Of a stretch of 43,710 bases of DNA, positions 8,107 to 17,397 are shown one piece after another. The DNA comes from Spirochaetales bacterium (GTDB lineage: Bacteria > Spirochaetota > Spirochaetia > SZUA-6 > RPPD01). Each line of letters opens with the position of its first letter. The stretch's first letter is position 1. The translations under genes and the position numbers were made by a program. The notes beneath the pieces are model-generated. The model was given only the letters and a program-made list of their open reading frames with translations, ran no database searches and was not told the origin of the DNA. The stretch lies in contig JAFGSW010000030.1 of the NCBI GenBank assembly GCA_016934415.1, forward strand, positions 1 to 43,710, read 5' to 3'.

Positions 8107-8532
8107 GAAAGCATGGTAGCACGGCCCGCGCGGGCAAGGCAAGCTCGATAGTCTGTCCTCCGGCCACTCATCTTCGTAAAGGACACGTCTCTCGCAACGC
8201 AGTGTCCAGCGAGTACACGGAGGGAACGTGGAATACGGAGAGAGAAAAAACGATTTCCACATGCTATGGAAACCTTTTTTTTGTGCTTCCTCCTCCGTAC
8301 CCTCCTCTTCCCTCAGTGCTCGGAGCCTGCCCTGAGCGAGGCGGCCATCCCCTGCGGGATTCTCTGAGCCCGCTCCGCCGAGTCGAAGGGTGTCCTTCCT
8401 TATCAGGGTTGGCGACCCGGTGTTTATCGCCCTTGCCGCCGGCGTTTGTGTCGTGTTATAGTTGCGAATGGTCACGGACGCCGCGACGCGCCGGGATCGT
8501 TGCAAGCGACACAAACGGATCGGAACACATTC
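8107..8532. other. Intergenic region with REP-like element and icd promoter
   Basis: No gene is recognised in these 426 bases. Two half-sites, CCCTGAGCGAG (8330-8340) and GAGTCGAAGGG (8380-8390), form a REP-like element of the kind common between genes in environmental bacteria and related to the one at 43429-43496. A short hairpin TTTCCA/TGGAAA lies near 8255-8275. The 3' end carries the icd promoter. Confidence 0.5.
8433..8462 (+). promoter_or_regulatory. Putative icd promoter
   Basis: TTGCCG (8433-8438) and TATAGT (8457-8462) are separated by 18 bases. The predicted start near 8469 gives a leader of about 64 bases before the icd ATG. Confidence 0.45.
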
Positions 8533-9734
<1,202 letters not shown>

Positions 9735-9738
<4 letters not shown>

Positions 9739-10454
9739 AATCAGAACCCCGCTTCCCGAACAAACTGCTCATCGCCGGCATCGTTCTCATCCTGGGCGGA
9801 GCCGTGTTCCTGCTCTGGACCCTGGGCCTGTTCCCGGGATTCCTGAACTGGTTCGTCGCGCTCTGGCCGCTTCCGCTCATGGTGGGCGGAATCGTCATGC
9901 TGTACCTGGTGTACCTCAAGGGCAAGGCCCATCACCTGCTCCTTCCCGGCATGATCCTGCTGTTGGGCGGCCTTTTTTTCCTGCTCTACAACACCATCAT
10001 CCCGGACACGAGCTTCGAGCGCATCTGGCCGGCGATCATGTCCATCGCGGGTCTCGCCCTGCTCCCCTACGCCTTTAAATCGAAAAAACGGACGCGCGCC
10101 GGACTCCTCATCTCGGCCGCCTTTCTCATCGTCCTCTCGATTCTCTTCTTCCCCTTCAGCCTGAAACTGATCGAAACGGACTTCGTGCGCTTCACTTCCC
10201 GGTGGTGGCCAGGCATCATCGTCATTACCGGCATGGTTCTCATCGTCTCCTTCGCCGCCAACAAACGACGCAGGAAACGTTCGGCCGCCGCGACATTTCA
10301 GCACAAGGCGAGCGCCCCTGTCCGTCGACCGAATTCGGCCGCCGGCGCCGCCTCCCCCGGAACCCGTGCATCGTCAACACGAAAAAAAAACGTGCCTTCC
10401 GGCGCCCGGAAAGCACGTCACACGCGGGGAAAAACGCGAGCGTCCGATACATAG
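9735..10454 (+). CDS. Multi-pass membrane protein (LiaF-N/DUF5668-like)
   Basis: The 239-residue product has about six hydrophobic segments between residues 10 and 175, in pairs of glycine-rich helices ([35 protein letters not shown]) that resemble the LiaI/LiaF N-terminal transmembrane family. The tail after residue 175 is rich in Arg, Ala and Ser and looks unstructured. Its start overlaps the icd stop. The last 25 codons run through a rho-independent terminator for the convergent lipoprotein gene, so the tail is unlikely to be conserved. Function is unknown. Confidence 0.7.
10382..10418 (-). terminator. Rho-independent terminator of the small lipoprotein gene
   Basis: Read on the minus strand, a GC-rich stem (ACGTGCTTTCCGG pairing with CCGGAAGGCACGT, one mismatch) is followed by a run of nine T. 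It lies 50 bases beyond the lipoprotein stop codon and inside the 3' end of the convergent membrane-protein gene. Confidence 0.85.
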
Positions 10455-10468
10455 CGTCGCCCGCCTAT

Positions 10469-10870
10469 TTATTCAATGTCCCCAGCTTTACCTGATGGTA
10501 ACAGAGCCGACAATGACGAGTACGCGTCCGCGAACCGGGGATCGTCAACCAGACTCTTGTTCGTTTTCGCGAGGTCGTTGATTGTGTTGACCAGCTTCAT
10601 CACGCGATCGATGAAATCGGGATTCTCAGCGAGCTTTATACTTTCTTCCTTGCCGAATTCACCGGCCAGGGTCTTCATTTCGGCGAGGTTTGAGTCGAGG
10701 TACGTTTTCACCTCGTCCAGCGCCTGAGCGGGATCGTTCCTGTCGGCGGACATGATGCCGACGATTTTTTCCCAATGTGACAGGAATTTCTCTTCCGGCG
10801 TCGCCTGGGCGCAGCCCGCCAACAGCAGCAACGTTCCCAGAAAGAATGTAACGAGGAAGGCCTTTTTCAT
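10469..10870 (-). CDS. Small lipoprotein, helical
   Basis: The 133-residue precursor begins MKKAFLVTFFLGTLLLLAGC, a type II signal with lipobox LLAGC, so Cys20 is the lipidation site. The mature part is charged and almost entirely helical, with no recognised domain. The ATG start is preceded by AAGGAG about 10 bases upstream. The 14-base inverted repeat at 10894-10957 lies in its probable leader, and a strong terminator follows at 10382-10418, so it is a single-gene unit. Function is unknown. Confidence 0.8.
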   Translation of the reverse strand: MKKAFLVTFFLGTLLLLAGCAQATPEEKFLSHWEKIVGIMSADRNDPAQALDEVKTYLDSNLAEMKTLAGEFGKEESIKLAENPDFIDRVMKLVNTINDLAKTNKSLVDDPRFADAYSSLSALLPSGKAGDIE

Positions 10871-10893
10871 GGAATATATTCTCCTTGTCAAAT

Positions 10894-10957
10894 GGTTTTC
10901 TATTTCCGTAACCATCGGCGCGATCTAGGCCGTTATTCCATAAGGAAATAGAAAACC
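10894..10957. repeat. 14-bp inverted repeat upstream of the small lipoprotein gene
   Basis: GGTTTTCTATTTCC at 10894-10907 is exactly complementary to GGAAATAGAAAACC at 10944-10957, across 36 bases. It starts 24 bases upstream of the lipoprotein ATG, so it may form a stem-loop in the mRNA leader or act as a paired operator. The rest of 10871-11115 shows no gene. Confidence 0.6.
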
Positions 10958-11115
10958 GTTATAATTGGAAATGCTGAGAAATAATTGCTTTACAGCATAC
11001 TCCTTAGGCGGCGTTCTAATCAGTAAAATGAGTGTTTTGCTCTCGAAGATAATATCGATAACCAGCCGCTTGTGCAAGCGGTTCTCCTGAGTGCCGAGAG
11101 ACCATGAAGAGGAGT

Positions 11116-11296
11116 GAATTTATAAGGAATCCAGGAAGGGAGGAAGCCAGGAAGAGAGAAAAAGCAGTGAAAGGGAAAGACGCGGATTCGCATGCTGAAT
11201 ATCGAGGGCCATAGTTCTTTTACTTCCTATAATTTCTCAATTGCCCTCTTCCTCCCCCTTCCTGGTTTCCTTATTTTCCGGCTTCCTTATAAATTC
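11116..11296. repeat. Dispersed palindromic repeat, family A (copy 3, best preserved)
   Basis: The 181-bp element has perfect 14-bp terminal inverted repeats: GAATTTATAAGGAA at 11116-11129 and its complement at 11283-11296. The left arm is purine rich (CCAGGAAGGGAGGAAGCCAG) and the right arm pyrimidine rich (CCTTCCTGGTTTCCTTA). The right end overlaps the stop codon of the ABC-F gene. There is no coding capacity and no obvious target-site duplication. It resembles a MITE-like or REP-like sequence that settles at gene 3' ends. Confidence 0.75.
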
Positions 11297-13239
11297 TTTT
11301 TCTCATCCTCGAGCGCCTGCCATTTTTCGAACAAATCTGCCTCCTCGTCATGATTCTCCGAAAGCCTTTGCTTGGTCCGTTTGACAAGCTCCCCGTCCCG
11401 ATAGACCGTCTCGTCGGCGAGGGAAGCCTCGAGCGCGGCCCGCTCGCGGTGCAGTTCCTCGATGGCGTCGAGCAGGACGGCCTCGTCCCGCTCGAGTTTC
11501 TTGATAGCGTTCCGGATTCGTTTCAGGTCCTCGTGGCCGGCTTTCCCCCGCCCCCCGCCGTCGGAGGACGACGTCCGCGACGGCCCGGCCTCTTCCGCCC
11601 CCGGCCCCCGCGCCGCGTTTTCCTGTCTCCAGAGATAGTAGCGGTAATCGCCGTTGTACATGACGGCCCGCCGGTTCCCCATCTCCAGCACCTTCTCCGC
11701 CAGCCCCTCGATGAAACCCCGGTCGTGCGACACGAAGATCACGGTTCCCGGAAACCTGCGCAAGGCGTCGAGCAGCACCGACTGCGAGGCGATGTCGAGA
11801 TGGTTGGTAGGCTCGTCGAGAATGAGCAGATTGGCCGGTTTAAGAAGCAGTGTGAGAAGGAGGAGCCGCGACTGCTCGCCTCCGCTCAAGACCCGGATCG
11901 GTTTGAACGCGTCGTCCCCGCCGAAGAGAAAGGCGCCGAGAAGCGTCCGTAGTTTTGGATAGAAAGCTGCGGGAGCGGCGGTTTCCACGGAATCGAGTAC
12001 TGTCGCCGTTCCTTTCCCGTCCAGGCTCACCTCGCCTGAATAAAATCCGACGGCCGTCCGCTCGTCGTAAACGATCTTTCCCGAGTCCGCCGGCTCCCGT
12101 CCCGCGAGAATGCGCAGGAGCGTGGACTTGCCCGCACCGTTCGGCCCGACGACGACGATTTTTTCTCCGCGGGCCGCTTCGAATCCTATGTCCCGGAATA
12201 CCTCGAGCGCGCCGTAGTTTTTGGCCAGACCTTCAGCCAGGAGCGCGCGCCGACCGCCGGTCGGTGGCGGCGGAAAGTCGAACCGAATATGCTTCGCTCC
12301 CGGCGGGATTTCCACGACCGGCAGCTTCTCCATTTGTTTGATGCGACTCTGGACGAGGGACGCCCGGCTGGCCTGCGCCCGGAAGCGCCGGATGAAGGCT
12401 TCCAGCCGTTCCCGCTCCGCCTCCACCTGACGGGCCTTCTCGATGAGGGCTTCCATCTCGTGCGACCGGACCTTCTCGTAATTCGTGTAATGACCGCGAT
12501 ACGTTCGGAGTTTTCCCATGAAAAGCTCGGCGACCTCCGACACGGTGGCGTCCAAGAAATAGCGGTCATGGGAAACTACGAGAATGCCGCCCGGGAATTT
12601 CCTGAAGAACTCAAGCAGCCAGGCGCGGGCTTCAAGGTCGAGATAGTTGGTGGGCTCGTCAAGGAGGAGGAAATCAGGATCCTGCAGCAGGATCTTCGCC
12701 AAGGCCAGGCGCATCTGCCAACCGAACGAAAAATCCGAGGCGGGTTTGGCGTGATCCGACTCTGAAAAACCGAGGCCGCCGAGCACCTGCGATATTCTCT
12801 TTTCGCGCGCAAAAAAACCGCTCCGTTCGAGACGCTCCTGGAGTGCGTGATGGCGTTCGAGGGCGGGGGCGAGACACGGCGAGCCGGCCGGGAGGCCCGA
12901 AATCTCCTCCGCCGTGCGTAGCGCCTCAGCCTGCCATTCCTCCTGGGCCGAGAAGGCGGTCGACGCCTCCTCGAAAAGCGTCGTCTTGATAGAATTCGAT
13001 TCGCCGTGCGCCACGTTTCCCTGGGGCAGATAGGCGACGACCGCGTCACGGCTGGTGATAACCGCTCCCGCGTCCGCCGGCATGAGTCCGGCCATGATCT
13101 TCATGAGTGTCGACTTGCCGCTGCCATTGGCGCCGCAGAGGGCGATCTTCACGCCGTAGGGGAAATTGAGGCCGACGCGGTCAAGGCACTGTCGCGCTCC
13201 GAAGGAGATAGAAATGTCCTGCAGTTGAAGGCTTTTCAT
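11287..13239 (-). CDS. ABC-F family ATPase (ribosome-associated type)
   Basis: ABC-F proteins carry two ATPase domains in one chain and no membrane segment; they act on ribosomes or other cytosolic targets. In this 650-residue product the first Walker A is GANGSGKST (36-44), with Walker B FLLLDEPTNYLD. The second is GPNGAGKST (about 360-368), with signature LSGGEQSRL and Walker B LLILDEPTNHLD. A charged linker with LVQSRIKQMEKL lies between the domains. The C-terminal ~90 residues are a charged coiled coil as in Uup/YheS types. The first signature motif reads SFGWQ rather than SGG. The ATG at 13239 opens the first domain; a longer upstream frame is not homologous. Confidence 0.92.
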   Translation of the reverse strand: MKSLQLQDISISFGARQCLDRVGLNFPYGVKIALCGANGSGKSTLMKIMAGLMPADAGAVITSRDAVVAYLPQGNVAHGESNSIKTTLFEEASTAFSAQEEWQAEALRTAEEISGLPAGSPCLAPALERHHALQERLERSGFFAREKRISQVLGGLGFSESDHAKPASDFSFGWQMRLALAKILLQDPDFLLLDEPTNYLDLEARAWLLEFFRKFPGGILVVSHDRYFLDATVSEVAELFMGKLRTYRGHYTNYEKVRSHEMEALIEKARQVEAERERLEAFIRRFRAQASRASLVQSRIKQMEKLPVVEIPPGAKHIRFDFPPPPTGGRRALLAEGLAKNYGALEVFRDIGFEAARGEKIVVVGPNGAGKSTLLRILAGREPADSGKIVYDERTAVGFYSGEVSLDGKGTATVLDSVETAAPAAFYPKLRTLLGAFLFGGDDAFKPIRVLSGGEQSRLLLLTLLLKPANLLILDEPTNHLDIASQSVLLDALRRFPGTVIFVSHDRGFIEGLAEKVLEMGNRRAVMYNGDYRYYLWRQENAARGPGAEEAGPSRTSSSDGGGRGKAGHEDLKRIRNAIKKLERDEAVLLDAIEELHRERAALEASLADETVYRDGELVKRTKQRLSENHDEEADLFEKWQALEDEKKNL

Positions 13240-13296
13240 CCGATGACGACGTTTCTCTCCGATGCCGGTCCGCGCGCGGCCGGTTCGGGAGCACGT

Positions 13297-13326
13297 ATTG
13301 TATCCGCTTCTCCGCAGAAGTACAAT
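13297..13326. promoter_or_regulatory. Symmetric, possibly bidirectional promoter
   Basis: On the plus strand TTGTAT-N17-TACAAT (13298-13326) points at the membrane-protein gene. On the minus strand TTGTAC-N17-TACAAT (13325-13297) points at the ABC-F gene. The -10 of each overlaps the -35 of the other. The -10 hexamers are good; the -35 hexamers match consensus at only three positions. Confidence 0.4.
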
Positions 13327-13364
13327 GCGCTGGACGTTCCTCGTCTCCCGGTGTACCTTCAATT

Positions 13365-13706
13365 ATGCGCCATGCAATCGACGGGAAACGGATTCTCTTC
13401 ATCGCGGGCCGGGTCAATGCCTTTCTCTTTTTTTGGTCGCTCGTATTATTTCTCCTTTTCACCCTCAGCAACTATCAACGGTTTCTCGATGCGGACCAAA
13501 AATTTATCATGGATCTGCTCACCGCCGCACTCGTCCTGCATCTGATCACGGGCCTCTTCTACCTCCTGTTCCCGGTCCTCCGACGGGACGCGTCCCTGCA
13601 CCCCCGCCCCGGACGCCTCGTCTTCATGATCGTTTCCTTGAGCTTCAGTTTCCTGCTCATGCTTGTCCTCGTATCTTTTTCCGTCTGGATATCGTTTTCC
13701 TCATAA
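13365..13706 (+). CDS. Small integral membrane protein (113 aa)
   Basis: Three hydrophobic helices are visible (about 14-34, 47-69 and 84-109), with a short basic stretch RRDASLHPRPGR before the third. The frame starts at ATG without an obvious ribosome site, about 32 bases after the predicted transcription start. It is divergent from the ABC-F gene. No family is recognised and no function is proposed. Confidence 0.6.
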   Translation: MRHAIDGKRILFIAGRVNAFLFFWSLVLFLLFTLSNYQRFLDADQKFIMDLLTAALVLHLITGLFYLLFPVLRRDASLHPRPGRLVFMIVSLSFSFLLMLVLVSFSVWISFSS

Positions 13707-13757
13707 ATACCGCGCATTCCGGGACAGCCCCACTTACAGGGTAACCATCATACGAAA

Positions 13758-13928
13758 AAGGGAATCACGGATAGGACGCGGATGAAGACGGATAACGCGG
13801 ATCGGATGAGTAAAAAAATCAACCGGTCATAGGAAATCTCGAAACGTCACTCACGGCCTGTTTCCCCTCTTTTTTTTTATCCGTGTCATCCGTTTTTATC
13901 CTGGCGCCATGTTATCCGTGGTTCCCTT
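13758..13928. repeat. ACGGAT-type inverted-repeat element (family B)
   Basis: AAGGGAATCACGGATA (13758-13773) and TATCCGTGGTTCCCTT (13913-13928) are terminal inverted repeats matching at 15 of 16 positions. Inside, the hexamer CGGAT recurs about every 9-10 bases on the left arm, and its complement ATCCG recurs on the right. Similar CGGAT-repeat sequences are widespread between genes in environmental bacteria. A shorter related fragment lies near 22380-22405. Nothing else is seen in the 363-base gap 13707-14069. Confidence 0.7.
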
Positions 13929-14069
13929 CCCGGGCTCGCGGCGGGGGAGGAGCCCGCGCGGCCTTGCAATTTCATGAAGAAAGTATATGATGATGTCTTC
14001 CGGCTGATTCGGGAGCAGGACCGCTGCGCCGAAGAGGACCGCGATGTTCGCGAGAAGGGATGGGCCATC

Positions 14070-14948
14070 ATGAAAAAATTCATCGTCGTGTTCATCATTC
14101 TCATACTGCTCGGGGGGGCCGCGTTTTTCTTCGGCTGGATGAACATCTGGGTGCCCGCCGACTCCTATGCGGTGATGGTCTCCAAGTCGAGCGGCTACGA
14201 CGACACCGTCATCGGTCCCGAGAGCGGGTTCGTCTGGCGCTGGCAGCACCTCCTCCCCACGAACATGACGATTTATTCCTTCTCGCTCTCTCCCTATACG
14301 ACTGCCGTCTCCGCCAAGGGGAGTTTCCCCTCGGCGGACGTCTACGCCCAGAGTGTCCCGTACCATCCGGATTTCAGTTACGACGTCGATTTTTCCGTCT
14401 CGTACCGCCTGCGGCCGAAAGCCCTGCTCGGCCTCGTCAAAAACGAGAAACTCACACCGGAAACCCTCAAAAGCTATTATGAGCGGAAGAAGAACGGAAT
14501 CGCTTCCGCCCTCTTGGACGAGCTCTTCGGGCTCGCTGGGCGCGGCGACGTCGCACTCCTCGAGAATCCCTTCTCCCTCGAGAAGCGTCTCCTCGAGCTC
14601 CTCCGCGACAAATACGCGGACATTGATCTCACCAGCCTGGCGCCGCGGGGCGTCACCAAACTGCCCGATCCGGCCGTGTATTCCCGCGCCCGCGCCAATT
14701 TCGAGGCATTAGCCGCCGAACAATCCAGGCTGGAACTTGAGAAACTGAAACGCGGGGGGGAACTGTTCGGAAAAGAGGATATGGCGTTCGACCGTTCCGT
14801 CTCCCAATTGGAGCGCTACGGAGAGCTGTTCAACAAATACCCGGTGCTTCTTAAATACCTCTTCATCACCAGAAACCCGGGCGCGGCCTCGTCCCAGGTG
14901 CCCGAGCTCAAGGACTTGTTCGAGTCAAAAGGACCCGCCACCCCGTGA
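14070..14948 (+). CDS. Membrane-anchored SPFH/band-7-like protein
   Basis: The 292-residue protein opens with one transmembrane helix (MKKFIVVFIILILLGGAAFF). A region follows whose pattern (VPADSYAVMVSKSSG, then VIGPESGFVWRW and FSVSYRLRP) resembles the SPFH/band 7 fold of stomatin-like proteins. The C-terminal third is helical and charged. SPFH proteins usually form oligomers that organise membrane complexes or proteases; no protease partner is nearby. The ATG at 14070 is chosen for its AAGGGAT site and because it opens the membrane helix; an ATG at 13974 in frame lacks a ribosome site. It is coupled to the HIT gene by a GTGA overlap. Confidence 0.6.
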   Translation: MKKFIVVFIILILLGGAAFFFGWMNIWVPADSYAVMVSKSSGYDDTVIGPESGFVWRWQHLLPTNMTIYSFSLSPYTTAVSAKGSFPSADVYAQSVPYHPDFSYDVDFSVSYRLRPKALLGLVKNEKLTPETLKSYYERKKNGIASALLDELFGLAGRGDVALLENPFSLEKRLLELLRDKYADIDLTSLAPRGVTKLPDPAVYSRARANFEALAAEQSRLELEKLKRGGELFGKEDMAFDRSVSQLERYGELFNKYPVLLKYLFITRNPGAASSQVPELKDLFESKGPATP

Positions 14949-15463
14949 GCGACGGCTATTTTTTTTGTTTCGACAAGATGAAATACGTGCAGGAGAGAAA
15001 ATCCGAACCGCGCGAAACGCGGTGCCTCCTCTGCGCCGTGCTCGCGGGCGAGCCCGGGATCGTCGATCTCACGGTGTACCGCGACGAACTCTACGCCGTC
15101 ACCGTCAACCTCTATCCATACAATCCGGGGCACCTTTTCTTGTTCCCCGTGCGGCACGTCGAAGATGTGCGGGCCCTGACCGCGGACGAAGCCGTCCGTC
15201 AGGACCGGCTCGTAAAATATTTTCTGGACCGGCTGGACGCCGTCTACCGACCGAGTGGATACAACATCGGCTACAACATGGGCCGGCCGGCCGGCGCCTC
15301 TCTCACCCACTTGCACCAACACCTCATCCCGCGCTATTCCGATGAAATCGGCCTGGCCGATCTCGTGGCGGGGAAGCGGGTACTCGTGGAAAATCCGCGC
15401 CATACGCTCGAGCGCCTGAAGGCGGCCGTTTACGAGTGGCCTTTCTCCATCTCCATGACCTGA
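14945..15463 (+). CDS. HIT-domain nucleotide hydrolase/phosphorylase (Ap4A phosphorylase-like)
   Basis: HIT proteins cleave nucleoside phosphoramidates or diadenosine polyphosphates. The 172-residue product carries a CLLC zinc motif at 27-30, the substrate-fold motif NPGHLFLFPVRH at 60-71, and the catalytic histidine triad in THLHQHLIPR, with His122, His124 and His126. The CxxC and the overall length match the bacterial Ap4A-phosphorylase-like HIT subgroup common in spirochaetes and Thermotogae. It starts with GTG overlapping the upstream stop. Its 3' end overlaps the convergent DUF5312-like gene by 34 bases. Confidence 0.9.
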   Translation: MSDGYFFCFDKMKYVQERKSEPRETRCLLCAVLAGEPGIVDLTVYRDELYAVTVNLYPYNPGHLFLFPVRHVEDVRALTADEAVRQDRLVKYFLDRLDAVYRPSGYNIGYNMGRPAGASLTHLHQHLIPRYSDEIGLADLVAGKRVLVENPRHTLERLKAAVYEWPFSISMT

Positions 15464-17232
15464 TTGAGGATTTTGAGAAAATCCCCCACATTGAGCGACA
15501 TGAGTTGCAGGAGCTGGCCAAGGGTATATTGCTTGCTCTTGTAGACGACGGGGGTTTTCAGGGCGGACTGCACCCCTTCCGCGGCGGAGGCCAGGATCTC
15601 GTCGAAAATGTTCTTGAATCCCGCAAACTGCTCGATGCCGCGCTCCAGGATGTCCTGGGCGTCGCGGTCCTTGTCGGACAGGAACGCCTTATAGAGTTTC
15701 TGGTGGGTGAAGTCATTGGCGATGTTGTAGCGGAGGCGCAGCATCGTTTTACCGTCGTCCTCCTCCGGTGAGAGGGACTTGTCGTACTGGGCGATCTTTT
15801 CGTCCACTTCCTCGATCGCCGACGCATACTGCAGGAGACGGTTCTGGTTCCGCTTGTTGGTGGTGAAGAAATACTGGCTCACAACCTGCACCACGTCATG
15901 GATAAACTCGCGGTATACTTTCCGGATGTAATTGGCGAGCAGGTTGAGCGACCGAAGGCGGGAAAAATAGGGAAGGCTCAGGCGAAGATAGAACTCCGCC
16001 CCGTCTTCCGTGGCGTTCACAAACGGCGTCAGGCTCAAGTCCCTGAAGAGTTCCCTGATCTTGCGGTCGATCACCCGGCCCTTGATCTCGCTGATGCGGC
16101 CGTCGACCTCGCTCCGCAGGAGCTTGCGCAGGGCTTGCGAATAGATCTGCCGCAGGGGAAGCACCGGGATGTAAAATTTGAAACGGAAATACGGATCGCG
16201 CCTGAAATATTTGATGATGTCGAGGAGCGGCACCTGGGCGTAAAACCGCATGGTCTCCTCGATGAGCGCCTGGATGTTCACCCGGAGCAGGTGAGTCTCC
16301 CGCTCCACTTCGCCGCGACGCCGCGCGAGCTCCTGCCCGCCGCGGGCGGGATCGATGCCGAGTGTCCTGGCGACGTAGTAGGCCGACATGACCTGCTCGT
16401 TGACCGCCGTTGAGTTCTCGGTGTTTTTCAACGCGTAATAAATTGAATAGTACAACCTCTCCAAATGGTCGATGACGACCATGGCCGGCGCGCTGCGGAA
16501 GAAGGGATATTTCTTTTCCAGGGTGTGCGGGAGGTAGTAGTCGAAATACTGGAATAGTTCCTTGTAATTGAAAAGAGCGACGTTTTTCATGGCGATGATC
16601 GGGGTGATTTCCGCGTCCAGCTTCTGGAAGATCGATCCAGGGAGGGATTTCATGTATTCGTCGAAGCGTTTGGAGAGCATGTTTTGAATGCCCTGTTGGC
16701 CGTTGGCCTGCGCAAACACTTCCTCGAGTTCCTCTGGTTCGATGAAATCCTCGAGCCTGTGCTTCGCCTGATCGTAGACGGACGAGAACAGCCCGAACAC
16801 AAGCTGTTCCCGGAAGGACGGTTCATTGACGTAATACTGATAGAATTCGATGACGGGCCAGACGGCCGTGTAGAGATCGTATACGCACTTGACGAACTTG
16901 ACGGTGAGCTCGCGCGTCTCGAAACCGGTGAGCCCGGGATTGGTTCTTCGTACGCTGCGCTTGATCTCGGATATTTTCATCGAAAGGAAAACCTGGTCGC
17001 GGTCCCTTCCGGTCAGCGTCTTGAGGACCCAAAGGACGAACCGTCTCCAGAGGGAGAGGGAACCGATTTCCTCCCGGATCAGCCGTTTTTTCTCTTCCTC
17101 TTCCAGATCGACGTGGATGTAATACTCGCCGTCGGAACCTTCCATGCTCTTATGAATTTTGTCGAGCAATTCTTTTCTCTCAATGTCGGTGAGAGTTCCG
17201 GAAAGTTCCTCGAATTTCGACTTTACCACCAT
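15430..17232 (-). CDS. DUF5312-like cytosolic protein, probably spirochaete-specific
   Basis: The 600-residue product has no signal peptide, no clear membrane helix and no enzyme motif. It is rich in aromatic and charged residues and almost all helical (for instance YDLYTAVWPVIEFYQYYV and LNLLANYIRKVYREFIHDVV). Its length and N-terminal layout, with an acidic helix followed by SLWRRFVLWVLKTL, resemble the DUF5312 family known from Treponema and relatives. That assignment is from memory and supports, but does not prove, a spirochaete host. The ATG start is followed at once by a GTG codon; GGTGAAAC precedes it. Function is unknown. Confidence 0.6.
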   Translation of the reverse strand: MVVKSKFEELSGTLTDIERKELLDKIHKSMEGSDGEYYIHVDLEEEEKKRLIREEIGSLSLWRRFVLWVLKTLTGRDRDQVFLSMKISEIKRSVRRTNPGLTGFETRELTVKFVKCVYDLYTAVWPVIEFYQYYVNEPSFREQLVFGLFSSVYDQAKHRLEDFIEPEELEEVFAQANGQQGIQNMLSKRFDEYMKSLPGSIFQKLDAEITPIIAMKNVALFNYKELFQYFDYYLPHTLEKKYPFFRSAPAMVVIDHLERLYYSIYYALKNTENSTAVNEQVMSAYYVARTLGIDPARGGQELARRRGEVERETHLLRVNIQALIEETMRFYAQVPLLDIIKYFRRDPYFRFKFYIPVLPLRQIYSQALRKLLRSEVDGRISEIKGRVIDRKIRELFRDLSLTPFVNATEDGAEFYLRLSLPYFSRLRSLNLLANYIRKVYREFIHDVVQVVSQYFFTTNKRNQNRLLQYASAIEEVDEKIAQYDKSLSPEEDDGKTMLRLRYNIANDFTHQKLYKAFLSDKDRDAQDILERGIEQFAGFKNIFDEILASAAEGVQSALKTPVVYKSKQYTLGQLLQLMSLNVGDFLKILNQVMEMEKGHS

Positions 17233-17362
17233 GTTTCACCCATCATCCGTTTCTTTCAAATTAATAACATATTTCTTCGGGATATACAACAATTCTCCGG
17301 GGAATGAATAAAGGTGCTCGATATGTAGATACAGGAAAAGATGAAATGCCGCACAACTTGTC

Positions 17363-17391
17363 TTGACATCTTTACAAACTTCAATTATCCT
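17363..17391 (+). promoter_or_regulatory. Promoter and candidate operator of the GntR gene, leaderless layout
   Basis: TTGACA (17363-17368) and TATCCT (17386-17391) are 17 bases apart. The ATG follows the -10 after only six bases, so transcription would start at or next to the start codon. No Shine-Dalgarno sequence exists. TGTC-TT-GACA spanning 17359-17368 is a short inverted repeat over the -35, of the kind GntR dimers bind, which suggests autoregulation. Confidence 0.65.
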
Positions 17392-17397
17392 CCACTC

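Noticed and set aside
13974-14069. Extra 32 codons at the N terminus of the SPFH-like protein
   Set aside because: They are charged and precede the membrane helix without a ribosome site. The ATG at 14070 has AAGGGAT and opens directly into the helix.
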